The notes beneath the pieces are model-generated. The model was given only the letters and a program-made list of their open reading frames with translations, did no database searches and was not told the origin of the DNA. The translations under genes and the position numbers were made by a program. A stretch of DNA of 64,000 bases from Desulfosporosinus sp. (GTDB taxonomy: Bacteria; Bacillota; Desulfitobacteriia; Desulfitobacteriales; Desulfitobacteriaceae), in contig JAIMKP010000009.1 of NCBI GenBank assembly GCA_020692355.1, positions 1 to 64,000 on the forward strand, in the 5' to 3' direction. Positions 17,886 to 26,117 of the stretch are shown piece by piece. Positions within the stretch are counted from its first letter, which is position 1. The number at the start of each line of letters is the position of its first letter.

Positions 17886-18632
17886 TCATGCTTTTTGCCA
17901 GTGAGCCATGAATTTTCCGATAGGGTGCGATTCGGGGAAGTGGAGCAATTCACTGGGGGATCCCTCAGCAGCCACTTTTCCGTCTAACAAAATTACCGTT
18001 CGCTCCGTGAGACGCAGGATATCGTTGAAATCGTGGCTGATTAAGACGGCAGTTGTTTGGGCTTTGGCGAAAATAGAGGCGAGATCGGCCACAAGTGCTT
18101 CCTTGGCAGGGGCATCTAGAGCGGAAAAGGGTTCATCCAAGAAAATGATGTCCGGTTCCAAGACAAAAGCCCGCGCCAGGCTGACGCGCTGAGCTTCTCC
18201 GCCAGAAAGAGAGCGGGCATGCTGTTTGGATAAGTGGGAGATGCCGAAGCGTTCCAGCCATTCTTGGACACGACGACGGGTTTGTTTGCGGTGCAGGCCC
18301 CGAATCGTAAGACCAGTGGCCACATTCTCTTGGACACTCGCGTCGAAGAGAAGAGGCTCTTGAAAGACCACCGCAATCTTACGACGGAGCGCCAGGGGGA
18401 TGGGCCGGGGGACATTTCCACCTTGAAACGTCAGGCGACCACTCGTTGGGGTTTCCAGAAAGGATAGGATTTTTAGGAGGCTGCTTTTGCCCGAGCCGTT
18501 GGGTCCGATCAGGCCAACGTGTTCACTGGGCACCAGGGAAAAGTTAATCCCTTGCAAAATGGGTTTGTTCTTTTTCACCCAGGATAGGTTTTCAGCTTTG
18601 AGCAAGGTTTCTGAGTGTTTGGTTATTGGCAC
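17886..18632 (-). CDS. tupC: tungstate ABC transporter, ATP-binding protein
   Basis: TupC energises uptake of tungstate (WO4) by the TupAB system. The 248-residue ATPase shows Walker A GPNGSGKSS, the Q-loop QEPLLF, the signature LSGGEAQRVSLARA, Walker B IIFLDEPFSALD and the switch histidine in ISHDFND. GTG 18632 is chosen because GGGGGAG sits just upstream and the start falls right after the tupB stop. A longer in-frame reading from 18698 would overlap tupB heavily. The assignment to tungstate rests on the neighbouring TupA. Confidence 0.88.
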   Translation of the reverse strand: MPITKHSETLLKAENLSWVKKNKPILQGINFSLVPSEHVGLIGPNGSGKSSLLKILSFLETPTSGRLTFQGGNVPRPIPLALRRKIAVVFQEPLLFDASVQENVATGLTIRGLHRKQTRRRVQEWLERFGISHLSKQHARSLSGGEAQRVSLARAFVLEPDIIFLDEPFSALDAPAKEALVADLASIFAKAQTTAVLISHDFNDILRLTERTVILLDGKVAAEGSPSELLHFPESHPIGKFMAHWQKA

Positions 18633-18639
18633 AACGAGT

Positions 18640-19338
18640 TCACTCCCCCTGGCGTTTTTGCTGGAATAGGGTGAGGGCAAGGGTGACCAGGTAGGCAAGG
18701 AGGGAAAGAATGATGCTTAAGGCTATAGCGATATCGAAGTTTCCCTTCGAAACTTCGAGTACGGTGGCTGTTGTGAGCACGCGTGAGTACCCTTTAATAT
18801 TGCCGCCGACTGCCATTGAAGCCCCAACTTCGGATACCACCGCACCAAACCCAGCGATCACGGCAGCCAGCAGAGAGAAGCGTACCTCCTTCAAGATGAG
18901 CCAGAGGTACTGGAAGTTCGAGGCCCCGAGCGCGCGAATTTGAAGCCTTAGTTTGGGATTGGTCTGCTGAATTGCCGCGCTGGTGAGAGCCACCACGACA
19001 GGAGCGGCAATGATGGCTTGGGCCATGATGATGGCTGTCGGAGTATACATGATGTTGAGAAAACCCAGCGGGCCGGAACGCCAAAGCATTATAGAGACCC
19101 AAAGGCCGACGACCACCGGAGGCATGCCCATGCCCGTGTTGACGAGACTCAGAACGAACCGGCGGCCGGGGAATTGTTTGAGGGCGAGGAACGTTCCTAA
19201 GGGTATGCCCAAGATGAGGCTGATGAAGGTGGCTGTTCCGGAGACCTGAAGGGTTAACAGCGTAATGCCGATGACCTCAGCATCCCCGGTGATCAGGAGC
19301 TGCAGTGCAGCCGTTATCCCTTGCCAAATCAGTTCCAT
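18640..19338 (-). CDS. tupB: tungstate ABC transporter, permease
   Basis: TupB forms the membrane channel of the tungstate importer. The 232-residue protein is mostly hydrophobic, with about five or six predicted helices. The cytoplasmic coupling loop IRALGASNFQYLWLILKEVRFSLLAAVIAGFG carries the EAA-like motif of binding-protein-dependent permeases. It is transcribed with tupA upstream and tupC downstream. Confidence 0.9.
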   Translation of the reverse strand: MELIWQGITAALQLLITGDAEVIGITLLTLQVSGTATFISLILGIPLGTFLALKQFPGRRFVLSLVNTGMGMPPVVVGLWVSIMLWRSGPLGFLNIMYTPTAIIMAQAIIAAPVVVALTSAAIQQTNPKLRLQIRALGASNFQYLWLILKEVRFSLLAAVIAGFGAVVSEVGASMAVGGNIKGYSRVLTTATVLEVSKGNFDIAIALSIILSLLAYLVTLALTLFQQKRQGE

Positions 19339-19405
19339 AACCTAATCCTAACCTTTTTATCTTTTTAAAGGGGATGCCCACTTTCTGTTTGGCGTCCCTT
19401 AAAAC

Positions 19406-20311
19406 CTACTTGCCCAAGTCTTCCATTTTCTTACCTGCGTCCGGGAAGAACAGAGACTGACCGAACTTATCTTTGCCAAAATCTGCAATGACTTTTTGGG
19501 TGGCCGTATCAACCATGAAGTCATCGAAGGCCTTAGCGCCATCCTTGTTTACTTTCGGGTACTTTTCCGGGTTAACCTGCATGACATGGTAGATATTGAG
19601 GAGCGCCGCTTCCCCTTGCAAGACAATGTCAAGTTTTAAGTTCTTTTGGTTGGCTAAGTAGGTGGCCCGATCGGTTAGGGTGTAGCCGTTTTTTTCTGAA
19701 GCTATGTTCAGGGTTTGGCCCATCCCTTGGCCGCTTTCTTGGTACCAGGTACCCGAGGGTTTTAGCCCGGCTTTGTTCCAGAGGGCCTTTTCCATTTTGT
19801 CGGTGCCGGAATCATCGCCGCGGGAGATAAAAATGGATTGGGTTGTGGCGATCGCTTTAAGGGCAGCGGCTGTTGTTCTTAGTTCTTTAATCTTGGCGGG
19901 ATCAGAGGCAGGGCCCACCAGGATGAAGTCATTGTGCATGACCAAATTGTAGTTAATTCCGGTTTGATTATCGACCAGTTTCTTTTCAGAGGAGGGAGCA
20001 TGGACGAGAAGCACATCCGCCTCTCCCTTTTCTCCCATCGCGAGAGCAGCACCCGTGCCGACTGCAATGGTTTTAACCGTATAACCCGTTTTTTGTTCGA
20101 ATTGGGGCACGAGGACGTCGAGCAAACCGCTGTCCTGGGTACTCGTCGTCGTTGCCAAAATCACGTTCGGGTTGGCAGGCTTTGGGGTAGTTTGTGCCGC
20201 TTGAGGTGCTGGGGAGGCCTGAGGGGTTGAGGTTGTGCCACATCCTGAAAGGAGTACTGCGGCCGAAAGTGTGGCTGCCGCGACGGAAGCTAAGGCTTTT
20301 TTAAATCGCAT
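19406..20311 (-). CDS. tupA: tungstate-binding lipoprotein
   Basis: TupA captures tungstate outside the cell. The signal peptide ends in the lipobox LLSGC (Cys24), followed by a proline/alanine-rich linker. The mature protein starts with ILATTTSTQDSGLLD, in which the TTTS motif is characteristic of TupA rather than ModA. Further family features are GTGAALAMGEKGEADVLLVHAP and SRGDDSGTDKMEKALW. At 301 residues it is full length. Tungsten supports aldehyde oxidoreductases and some formate dehydrogenases in anaerobes. Confidence 0.93.
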   Translation of the reverse strand: MRFKKALASVAAATLSAAVLLSGCGTTSTPQASPAPQAAQTTPKPANPNVILATTTSTQDSGLLDVLVPQFEQKTGYTVKTIAVGTGAALAMGEKGEADVLLVHAPSSEKKLVDNQTGINYNLVMHNDFILVGPASDPAKIKELRTTAAALKAIATTQSIFISRGDDSGTDKMEKALWNKAGLKPSGTWYQESGQGMGQTLNIASEKNGYTLTDRATYLANQKNLKLDIVLQGEAALLNIYHVMQVNPEKYPKVNKDGAKAFDDFMVDTATQKVIADFGKDKFGQSLFFPDAGKKMEDLGK

Positions 20312-20383
20312 AGGGGTATCAGCCCTTTCTTTGCTTTTAGTTTGGGAGGGATGCTTAGCGGCACCCCGTTCCCAGTGAATAAC

Positions 20384-21358
20384 CTATTGATGCGCTATAA
20401 TCTGCCCGCTGAGCGAGGTATCGGAGCCGAGCTGGCGTAGGGCTTTTTGGAAAGCGGGCGCACGCAGGGTGCTGAGGAGGGAACCTAAGGCGGGACTCTC
20501 GGAAGCTGCCTCAAGGTAAATAAGGTCGTAATGCTCTTTGAACAAGGGGATGAAATCGAGTCCTAAGCGCTGGGCAGCGGCCTGAACGCCAATACCCGCG
20601 TCCGCTTCTCCATTGGCGATGCGAAGGGCGACCCCTGAATGGGTTGTTTCTTCGAAGGTGTACCCTTTGATCGCGGTGGGAAGGATCTGGTTTATGTGTA
20701 GGTAGCTGTCCACGCGGATGCGGGTTCCGGACCCTTTTTGCCGATTGACGAAACGCAGGCCTTTGCGCGTGATGTCGGTCCAGGAAGCAAGCCCCAGGGG
20801 ATTTCCGGGGGGGACTATCCAGCCCTGGGTCCGCTCTACGAAATTGACGAGGATGAACGTTTCCCCAGCTAAGACGTGGTTAGCAAAGGGAAGATTGTAC
20901 TCATCGGTATTGGAGTCCCAGAGGTGCATTCCTGCGACATCCGCCTCGCCGCGAAAGAGCGCAATGAGCCCTTCCATGCTGCCCGTAAAGGTGAGGTCCA
21001 TTTGAATTGGGTTGGCAGAGTGCTTGAGAAATTCACTGGCAAGCTCAATTCCGGGTTCGTGGCTGCCGGCAAAGCGAAGGCGCAAGCATTCTGCAGCCGA
21101 TACTGTCCTCTTGCTTCTCTGCCGTGTGCTCGGATCCTCTGGTTCTGAGGGCGGCGAGCTTTGGCGTGCGACCGGAGATGAGGCCGCCAGCGAGGCTGCG
21201 GGCGGAGACATAAGGTAACGGTTTAAGGCTTCCGGATCAATGCGAAGCTGGCGTCCGACCCGTTGAGCAGGAATTTCCCCTCGTTTTATCAATTCATATA
21301 ACGTATATTTTGAGATTCTAAGAATCTTGGCGGCTTCCTCTGCTTTGAGGGGACCCAT
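20384..21358 (-). CDS. excisionase-type HTH regulator with periplasmic-binding-like domain (probable tungstate/molybdate regulator)
   Basis: The protein pairs an N-terminal MerR/excisionase-type helix-turn-helix (LKAEEAAKILRISKYTLYELIKRGEIP) with a C-terminal PBP-like ligand domain from about residue 90 onward (NPIQMDLTFTGSMEGLIALFRGEADVAGMHLWD). This class often senses oxyanions such as molybdate or tungstate. It is the first gene of the tup operon, 72 bases ahead of tupA, so it probably controls it. ATG 21358 is well spaced from AAGGAAGGTG; the GTG at 21367 overlaps that site. A strong promoter and twin 21-base repeats lie directly upstream. Confidence 0.85.
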   Translation of the reverse strand: MGPLKAEEAAKILRISKYTLYELIKRGEIPAQRVGRQLRIDPEALNRYLMSPPAASLAASSPVARQSSPPSEPEDPSTRQRSKRTVSAAECLRLRFAGSHEPGIELASEFLKHSANPIQMDLTFTGSMEGLIALFRGEADVAGMHLWDSNTDEYNLPFANHVLAGETFILVNFVERTQGWIVPPGNPLGLASWTDITRKGLRFVNRQKGSGTRIRVDSYLHINQILPTAIKGYTFEETTHSGVALRIANGEADAGIGVQAAAQRLGLDFIPLFKEHYDLIYLEAASESPALGSLLSTLRAPAFQKALRQLGSDTSLSGQIIAHQ

Positions 21359-21384
21359 TGAACTCACCTTCCTTTCTCAACACG

Positions 21385-21413
21385 AGTGTAAGCGGGTGTA
21401 CGAGAAATGTCAA
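21385..21413 (-). promoter_or_regulatory. strong sigma-A promoter of the tup operon
   Basis: Read on the minus strand, TTGACA (21413-21408) and TACACT (21390-21385) are separated by exactly 17 bases. It reads into the regulator-tupABC operon. Confidence 0.75.
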
Positions 21414-21474
21414 TGGTTTAGATGGTTATAGTTTATTTTGGATGGATGTAGCTTGGTTTAGATGGTTATAGTTT
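21414..21474. promoter_or_regulatory. twin 21-base direct repeats, probable activator site for the tup operon
   Basis: TGGTTTAGATGGTTATAGTTT occurs identically at 21414-21434 and 21454-21474, exactly 40 bases apart (about four helical turns). The first copy abuts the -35 hexamer of the tup promoter. That is the position of a class of upstream activators, so these are likely binding sites for the operon's own regulator. Confidence 0.65.
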
Positions 21475-21661
21475 GCGTTGTAATGCCACGCCAGCGGTTG
21501 TCATGGTTTGTAAAGTTTTGCTGGCAGGAAAGGGCAGGTGTCGCGTCGAAGATTAAACCTACACAGACGTTTTAGAGATCACGACTGTTTTCTGCGAGAT
21601 CCTAGGATTCTCGTTTAAGGAAAAAGGAGCGGTTGAGGACGATGGCAGGAGGATTTGAAGG
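21475..21661. other. spacer upstream of the S41 protease gene
   Basis: This stretch contains no gene I can support. GGAGG followed by GAAGG at about 21649-21660 forms the ribosome site of the protease gene. No convincing plus-strand promoter was found. Confidence 0.4.
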
Positions 21662-23419
21662 ATGAGACAGAGTAGAATCAGCTTACGTAAATTCAAAAGG
21701 TTGCAACAGGTATTGGGAGTGTTATTCATTGTAGCCATGCTCTTCGGCAGTGTTCCAGCGGCGTTGGCCGGAGATACGCTGTCAGAGGTACGCACCCTCT
21801 TGCAAAACAACTATGTGGATCCGGTCTCCGATTCCGTGCTGAGTGCGGGTTCCATCCCGGAGATGCTTGAACGTCTCGGTGATCCGCATACGATCTTCTT
21901 CACGCAGCAGGAGTTTCAGGCGTTTCTGGGTTCTCTGGAAGGAATTCAGTTTGCAGGATTGGGAATTAACATAGATATGGTATCCGAGGGTGTGAAGGTT
22001 ACTTCTGTATTCCCCGGCTCGGGGGCGGAAAATGCTGGCTTGAAGCAAGGCGATGTCATTATCAAGGCGGGGCAGGATAGCCTAGCCGGGATTACGGCAG
22101 AGAAGGCGGTAAGCATCCTGCGCGGGGACGAGGGAACCTTTATTCTCCTCACCGTGAAGCGGGGAGCGTCGGTGTTGACGCTTAATGTTGAACGCAAGCT
22201 CATCGAAATTCCCACCGTAAGTGGGAACGTGGTCGATGGTAGACTTGGGTATGTCAATATTCGTTCGTTTGGCACGGATACGGCGGCTGCTCTGGGAAAA
22301 ATTCTCGGGGAACTGCGGCAGCAGCCGATCAAAGGCTGGATCATCGATTTGCGGGATAATCCAGGCGGGTATCTGTCCTCGGTCGTCGATCTGGCCAGTT
22401 ATTTCATCGGGCCGAACAAGGTCGTCCAAGTTCGTGAACGAGATGGCAAAGTGGAGGAATTGGTTTCCCCAACCCATGGTTTTACCTTGACTGAACCTGT
22501 CATTTTCTTAACCAATGATTATACGGCGAGTGCCTCAGAGATCCTTTCGGCGGCAGTCAAGGATTACAAAAAAGCCACCATCTTGGGGATAACGACCTAT
22601 GGCAAAGGTACCGTTCAAGATATGTTTAACTTAAGTGACGGAAGTGTGCTCAAAATGACGGTCGCACATTTCTATTCGCCTTTTGGCTTTACGATTAATA
22701 AAGTCGGGATTAGTCCGGATTTGACCATCGAGAATACCGATCCGGGAATGGCCGCCCGGCTGCTTTTAAAGAGTCAGGATGGGGTAGTGAATGGGGCGAA
22801 TAAGCGAGGGTTTGTTCAGATCAAATTGCCACAGCAAAGTTTCACGGTCGATTTGGCCGACGTACGCCAACCTTCATACTGGTCATCCTATGCCGAAATT
22901 CTGACGCACCTCACTGTGGGCGAAATGGCCAAGGGAACCACCCTGGGGTGGGAGAACTTCGCGAGTGCTGATTTTGCGAAAACCTTCCCGTTCTTTTACC
23001 CGGATTATCAGCTTGTGAGCACGTTGAAAGATGTTTCGCTGGACAAGAAGTTTACGGTTCACTTCAGCGGGCAACCGGATTGGCAGACCGTCAATACCAG
23101 TACGGTGGAACTGATGAATAGCTACACTGGGGAGCGGGTGCCGATTGCCTTTAACCCGCAGGGTTTAAATGATGTTCAAGTGATTCCGCAGGAGAAACTC
23201 GTCTCCGGGACGACCTATTGGCTTGTGATGCATCCGGGGATTAAAGGGGTAAACGGCTTAGTGAGCGCCACGGGTTATATCGCCGAAGCCTTGACCGCTG
23301 TGCCGGCTCAGGCCTCTACTGGTTCGAACAAGTCGGCTAAGGCCATGGGCTTGGGCAGAGCGAGGTTGGAGCCGGGGGCCTATGGGGAAGCGGTTCGAGG
23401 CTTGCGGGGTCGTGAATAA
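21662..23419 (+). CDS. secreted S41 family (CtpA-like) protease with PDZ and C-terminal Ig-like domain
   Basis: This 585-residue protease should act outside the membrane. Residues 1-36 are a signal peptide ending AALA. Residues about 90-180 form a PDZ domain (GLGINIDMVSEGVKVTSVFPGSGAENAGL). The S41 catalytic domain follows, with WIIDLRDNPGG, the nucleophile serine in YTASASEI and the catalytic lysine in TYGKGTVQ. After about residue 455 an SbsA-type Ig-like domain is predicted (SLDKKFTVHFSGQPDW to YWLVMHPGIKG), an unusual C-terminal addition for a CtpA. The target is unknown. It stands alone between the tup operon and an IclR gene. Confidence 0.88.
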   Translation: MRQSRISLRKFKRLQQVLGVLFIVAMLFGSVPAALAGDTLSEVRTLLQNNYVDPVSDSVLSAGSIPEMLERLGDPHTIFFTQQEFQAFLGSLEGIQFAGLGINIDMVSEGVKVTSVFPGSGAENAGLKQGDVIIKAGQDSLAGITAEKAVSILRGDEGTFILLTVKRGASVLTLNVERKLIEIPTVSGNVVDGRLGYVNIRSFGTDTAAALGKILGELRQQPIKGWIIDLRDNPGGYLSSVVDLASYFIGPNKVVQVRERDGKVEELVSPTHGFTLTEPVIFLTNDYTASASEILSAAVKDYKKATILGITTYGKGTVQDMFNLSDGSVLKMTVAHFYSPFGFTINKVGISPDLTIENTDPGMAARLLLKSQDGVVNGANKRGFVQIKLPQQSFTVDLADVRQPSYWSSYAEILTHLTVGEMAKGTTLGWENFASADFAKTFPFFYPDYQLVSTLKDVSLDKKFTVHFSGQPDWQTVNTSTVELMNSYTGERVPIAFNPQGLNDVQVIPQEKLVSGTTYWLVMHPGIKGVNGLVSATGYIAEALTAVPAQASTGSNKSAKAMGLGRARLEPGAYGEAVRGLRGRE

Positions 23420-23717
23420 GCGGGTGCAGGGAGATCCGTGGCGCCTGCGCCCGCCACGCCCTATGCCATCCATGGCGGGCGGGGCATCAGTCCATCCATG
23501 GACAAGTCTAGGAACCTCGTGTTCCGTCGTCGCCCCTTAGCTTTGGGGTGCGAGCCTTAAGCAAAGTTTGGCAGCTGGAGAGAAGCAAGAGAACCGTCCC
23601 CATGCTTCACCGAATCTCGAATTTTGGGTTGACTTATTGGCTTTAATTGGGCATACTACTATAAGAGTTTTAAAACAGCGTTTCGAACAATGAGACAGCA
23701 AAATGGAGTGAGATAGA
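23420..23717. other. repeat-containing gap with the iclR promoter
   Basis: The gap holds a GCCATCCATGGC motif (23465-23476, complement of the 12-mer seen elsewhere) and a second near-palindrome, GTCCATCCATGGAC. It also holds a REP-like unit with GAAGCA/TGCTTC ends at 23582-23608. A plausible promoter for the IclR gene follows: TTGACT near 23631 with CATACT 17 bases downstream. Confidence 0.55.
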
Positions 23718-24497
23718 GTGACCGAAAAAAATGTTCAAACGCTTGACCGATCGCTTGATGTGCTGGAAGCCCTGTCCCAGGCGGATGAGCCGCTCGGTGT
23801 GACGGAAATTGGGAATCGAGTGGGTTTGCATAAAAGCACAGTTCATCGTATTCTTCAGACGTTAGCTTACCGTGGCTATGTTGAGAAAGAAAAAGATCGG
23901 GATCGCTATCATCTTGGGATTAAGATTGTCGAGCTTGGGATTAAGTTCTTTGATGATCTGCAGATTCGCAAAGTGGCTGAGCCTTTTCTCGCGGATCTGG
24001 CCAAGGAATTTGATGAAGTCGTGCATTTAGTGATTTCGGATGAGGGTGAGATCGTCTATCTGGATAAGATGGAAGGTTCTCAGGTGATTAGCATGCGCTC
24101 CCGCGTTGGCCGCAGAGCACCCATGCACTGCACGGCGGTGGGGAAGGCGATATTGGCAAGCCTTTCAGAAGAAGAAGCACGTCATATTTTAGAGAGTAAA
24201 GGGATGTCTCGACTTACACAGAAGACGAAGACCTCCGTCGAAGAGATTCTCGAGGAGTTGCCAGGGATTCGCGAGAAGAAAGTAGCGCTTGATGATGAAG
24301 AAAATGAGCTGGGTATTATTTGCCTTGGGACTCCAGTACTGGATTACTCCGGGCGGGCCATTGGCGGTGTCAGTGTATCAGGACCTGCGAATCGGATGCA
24401 CGAAAAAGGGTTGGATCAGATCGGGGAGGTTCTACGCCAAATTGGTGAAGAGATATCGTCAAGGCTTGGGTTTAATTTTTTCAATAAACATGCCTAG
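23718..24497 (+). CDS. IclR-family transcriptional regulator
   Basis: IclR proteins are usually repressors or activators of carbon-source genes. The 259-residue protein has an N-terminal winged helix (VTEIGNRVGLHKSTVHRILQTLAYRGYVEKE, about 24-58) and a C-terminal IclR effector domain (MRSRVGRRAPMHCTAVGKAILA and IGGVSVSGPANRM). The start is GTG. It lies directly upstream of, and in the same direction as, the three-gene hydroxyacid oxidase operon, so that operon is its likely target. A terminator separates them, which implies separate transcription. Confidence 0.9.
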   Translation: MTEKNVQTLDRSLDVLEALSQADEPLGVTEIGNRVGLHKSTVHRILQTLAYRGYVEKEKDRDRYHLGIKIVELGIKFFDDLQIRKVAEPFLADLAKEFDEVVHLVISDEGEIVYLDKMEGSQVISMRSRVGRRAPMHCTAVGKAILASLSEEEARHILESKGMSRLTQKTKTSVEEILEELPGIREKKVALDDEENELGIICLGTPVLDYSGRAIGGVSVSGPANRMHEKGLDQIGEVLRQIGEEISSRLGFNFFNKHA

Positions 24498-24558
24498 ATG
24501 CCTAGAAAAGTTACTCGTTTTACTAAGGCAAAACATCGGAGCAAGTGGAGAATCTAGA

Positions 24559-24600
24559 AGCACGTTGATATAATTACTGAATTATTTCAACGTGCTCTTT
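24559..24600 (+). terminator. terminator after the iclR gene
   Basis: AGCACGTTGATATAATT pairs with AATTATTTCAACGTGCT with a four-base loop and is followed by CTTTAT. Confidence 0.8.
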
Positions 24601-24715
24601 ATGTATTTAACGAAAATGGATGTCCGCATGGAAAAGCCCATTCGAATCATGGCAAAATTATAATTTGTTAAGGAAAAGATTTAAATAAGACCTTTTCGAA
24701 TGTTCAAACAGCATG

Positions 24716-24758
24716 TATAATAAATTCGGGTGCTAGACATCTAGTGGTAAGGCCACTA
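24716..24758 (+). promoter_or_regulatory. promoter -10 and palindromic operator ahead of the hydroxyacid oxidase operon
   Basis: A perfect TATAAT lies at 24716-24721, with only a weak -35 about 17 bases upstream. Downstream of it, TAGTGG-N5-CCACTA (24742-24758) is a perfect palindrome with six-base arms, in the position of a repressor site. The adjacent IclR protein is the natural candidate to bind it. The intergenic stretch 24498-24824 holds nothing else I recognise. Confidence 0.5.
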
Positions 24759-24824
24759 TACCATGAACCGCTAAACTTCATTATTTAGAAAACAAAAAAA
24801 TATACCATAAAGGAGGAGATTTCT

Positions 24825-26081
24825 GTGGGGGTTTTGAATGATGTTTATGAAATGCTTAATACCTGTAACAAGTGCGGCTTCTGCCTGACAGCATGTAAGA
24901 CCTATAAAACCGACCTTAGGGAGCCAATGAGCCCCCGGGGCCGTATTCAGCTGATTAAGAAGCTGGCTGATGGGGTGATCGAGCCGGACAAGGATTACGA
25001 AGACGCCATCAATAGCTGCCTTCTTTGCGGAGAATGTGCGGTAGCTTGTCCGAGCGGCGTCAGAGGCAATGATCTCGTTCTGGCAGCCCGCCGGGATCTG
25101 AAACTACGTAAAGGCGGAATCAAGCCTTTTACGAAGTCGTTTGCCTTGAAGACGCTGGCTAGCCCCTCACGCTTGGAACATGGTTTTAACTTATTTAGAG
25201 GCGTAGGCAAAGGAATCCTGAATCGTATTGACGGCCTGGATTATTTTCGAGGTGTCGATGTCAAAGGTATGCCGGTTGCTAAGAAGCCTTTTATGGATCA
25301 AGTTCCCGAGCATATCACGGTGAACAACCCGAAAAAGAAAGTGGCGTTCTTTGTTGGCTGTTTTCTCAATCACTCCTTGGATGGAACGGCCCATTCCGTG
25401 GTCAAAGTTTTGACCAAGAATGATTGCGATGTGATCATCCCCAAAGATCAAGTCTGCTGTGGTTTGCCCCAATACGCTTATGGCGATTTCGAGACCGCCA
25501 AGGAAAATGCGCGCAAGACGATTGAATCTTTCTTAAAAAAAGATATTGATTCGGTGGTGACAGCTTGTGCCTCCTGTGGCTCCATGCTGAAAGAAGAATA
25601 TTTGAAACTTTTTGCCGATGAACCGAACTATCTGCCGCGGGTTAAGGAATTCTGCGCTAAAGTTTTTGAGTTCTCGCAATTTGTCGAGGAAGAAATCGAG
25701 CTTGACAAGAGCAAGCTGAAATCCCATACTCCAGTGAAAGTGACCTATCATGACCCTTGTCACATGGTGCGTCATTTGAAGATCACGTCCCAGCCGCGCC
25801 AGGTCTTAAGGAGCATTCCCAGGCTTGAGTTCACGGAAATGAACGAGGCTAACCGTTGTTGTGGCGCATCCGGCTTGGTGCAAGCGTTCTATCATGAACT
25901 TTCTACAGATATTACCCGGCAAAAGACGAAAAATATTGTTGACAGTGGAGCTGAAGTGGTCGCGACAAGCTGTCCGGCCTGCATGCTGCGGATCCAGGGC
26001 GGGATCAACTTTGCCGGCCAAAAACAGAAAGTTGTTCATGTCGCCGATTTGCTGGCGAAAGCATACAAGTCTGAGAACTAG
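24825..26081 (+). CDS. GlcF-type iron-sulfur subunit of a 2-hydroxyacid (glycolate/lactate) oxidase
   Basis: The 418-residue protein carries two [4Fe-4S] motifs near the N-terminus (Cys14, 17, 20, 24 in CNKCGFCLTAC and CLLCGECAVACPSG). Two CCG domains follow (QVCCGLPQYAYG and NRCCGASGLVQ, each with supporting cysteines), as in GlcF and LldE-type electron-transfer subunits. It should pass electrons from the flavin subunits to quinone or another acceptor. GTG 24825 follows AAGGAGGAG. It is the first gene of an F-E-D ordered operon. Confidence 0.88.
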   Translation: MGVLNDVYEMLNTCNKCGFCLTACKTYKTDLREPMSPRGRIQLIKKLADGVIEPDKDYEDAINSCLLCGECAVACPSGVRGNDLVLAARRDLKLRKGGIKPFTKSFALKTLASPSRLEHGFNLFRGVGKGILNRIDGLDYFRGVDVKGMPVAKKPFMDQVPEHITVNNPKKKVAFFVGCFLNHSLDGTAHSVVKVLTKNDCDVIIPKDQVCCGLPQYAYGDFETAKENARKTIESFLKKDIDSVVTACASCGSMLKEEYLKLFADEPNYLPRVKEFCAKVFEFSQFVEEEIELDKSKLKSHTPVKVTYHDPCHMVRHLKITSQPRQVLRSIPRLEFTEMNEANRCCGASGLVQAFYHELSTDITRQKTKNIVDSGAEVVATSCPACMLRIQGGINFAGQKQKVVHVADLLAKAYKSEN

Positions 26082-26117
26082 TGGCTTAACATTCTGTGAG
26101 TGGAAGGGTGGATAATC

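Noticed and set aside
18630-18650. AGTGAACTCGTT at the tupB-tupC junction as another copy of the IS605-type end
   Set aside because: Only 12 bases match, they are part of the conserved coding end and ribosome site, and no hairpin accompanies them.
20312-20383. A molybdenum/tungsten-cofactor riboswitch ahead of tupA
   Set aside because: The gap is only 72 bases and lacks the conserved aptamer features; control by the operon regulator is more likely.
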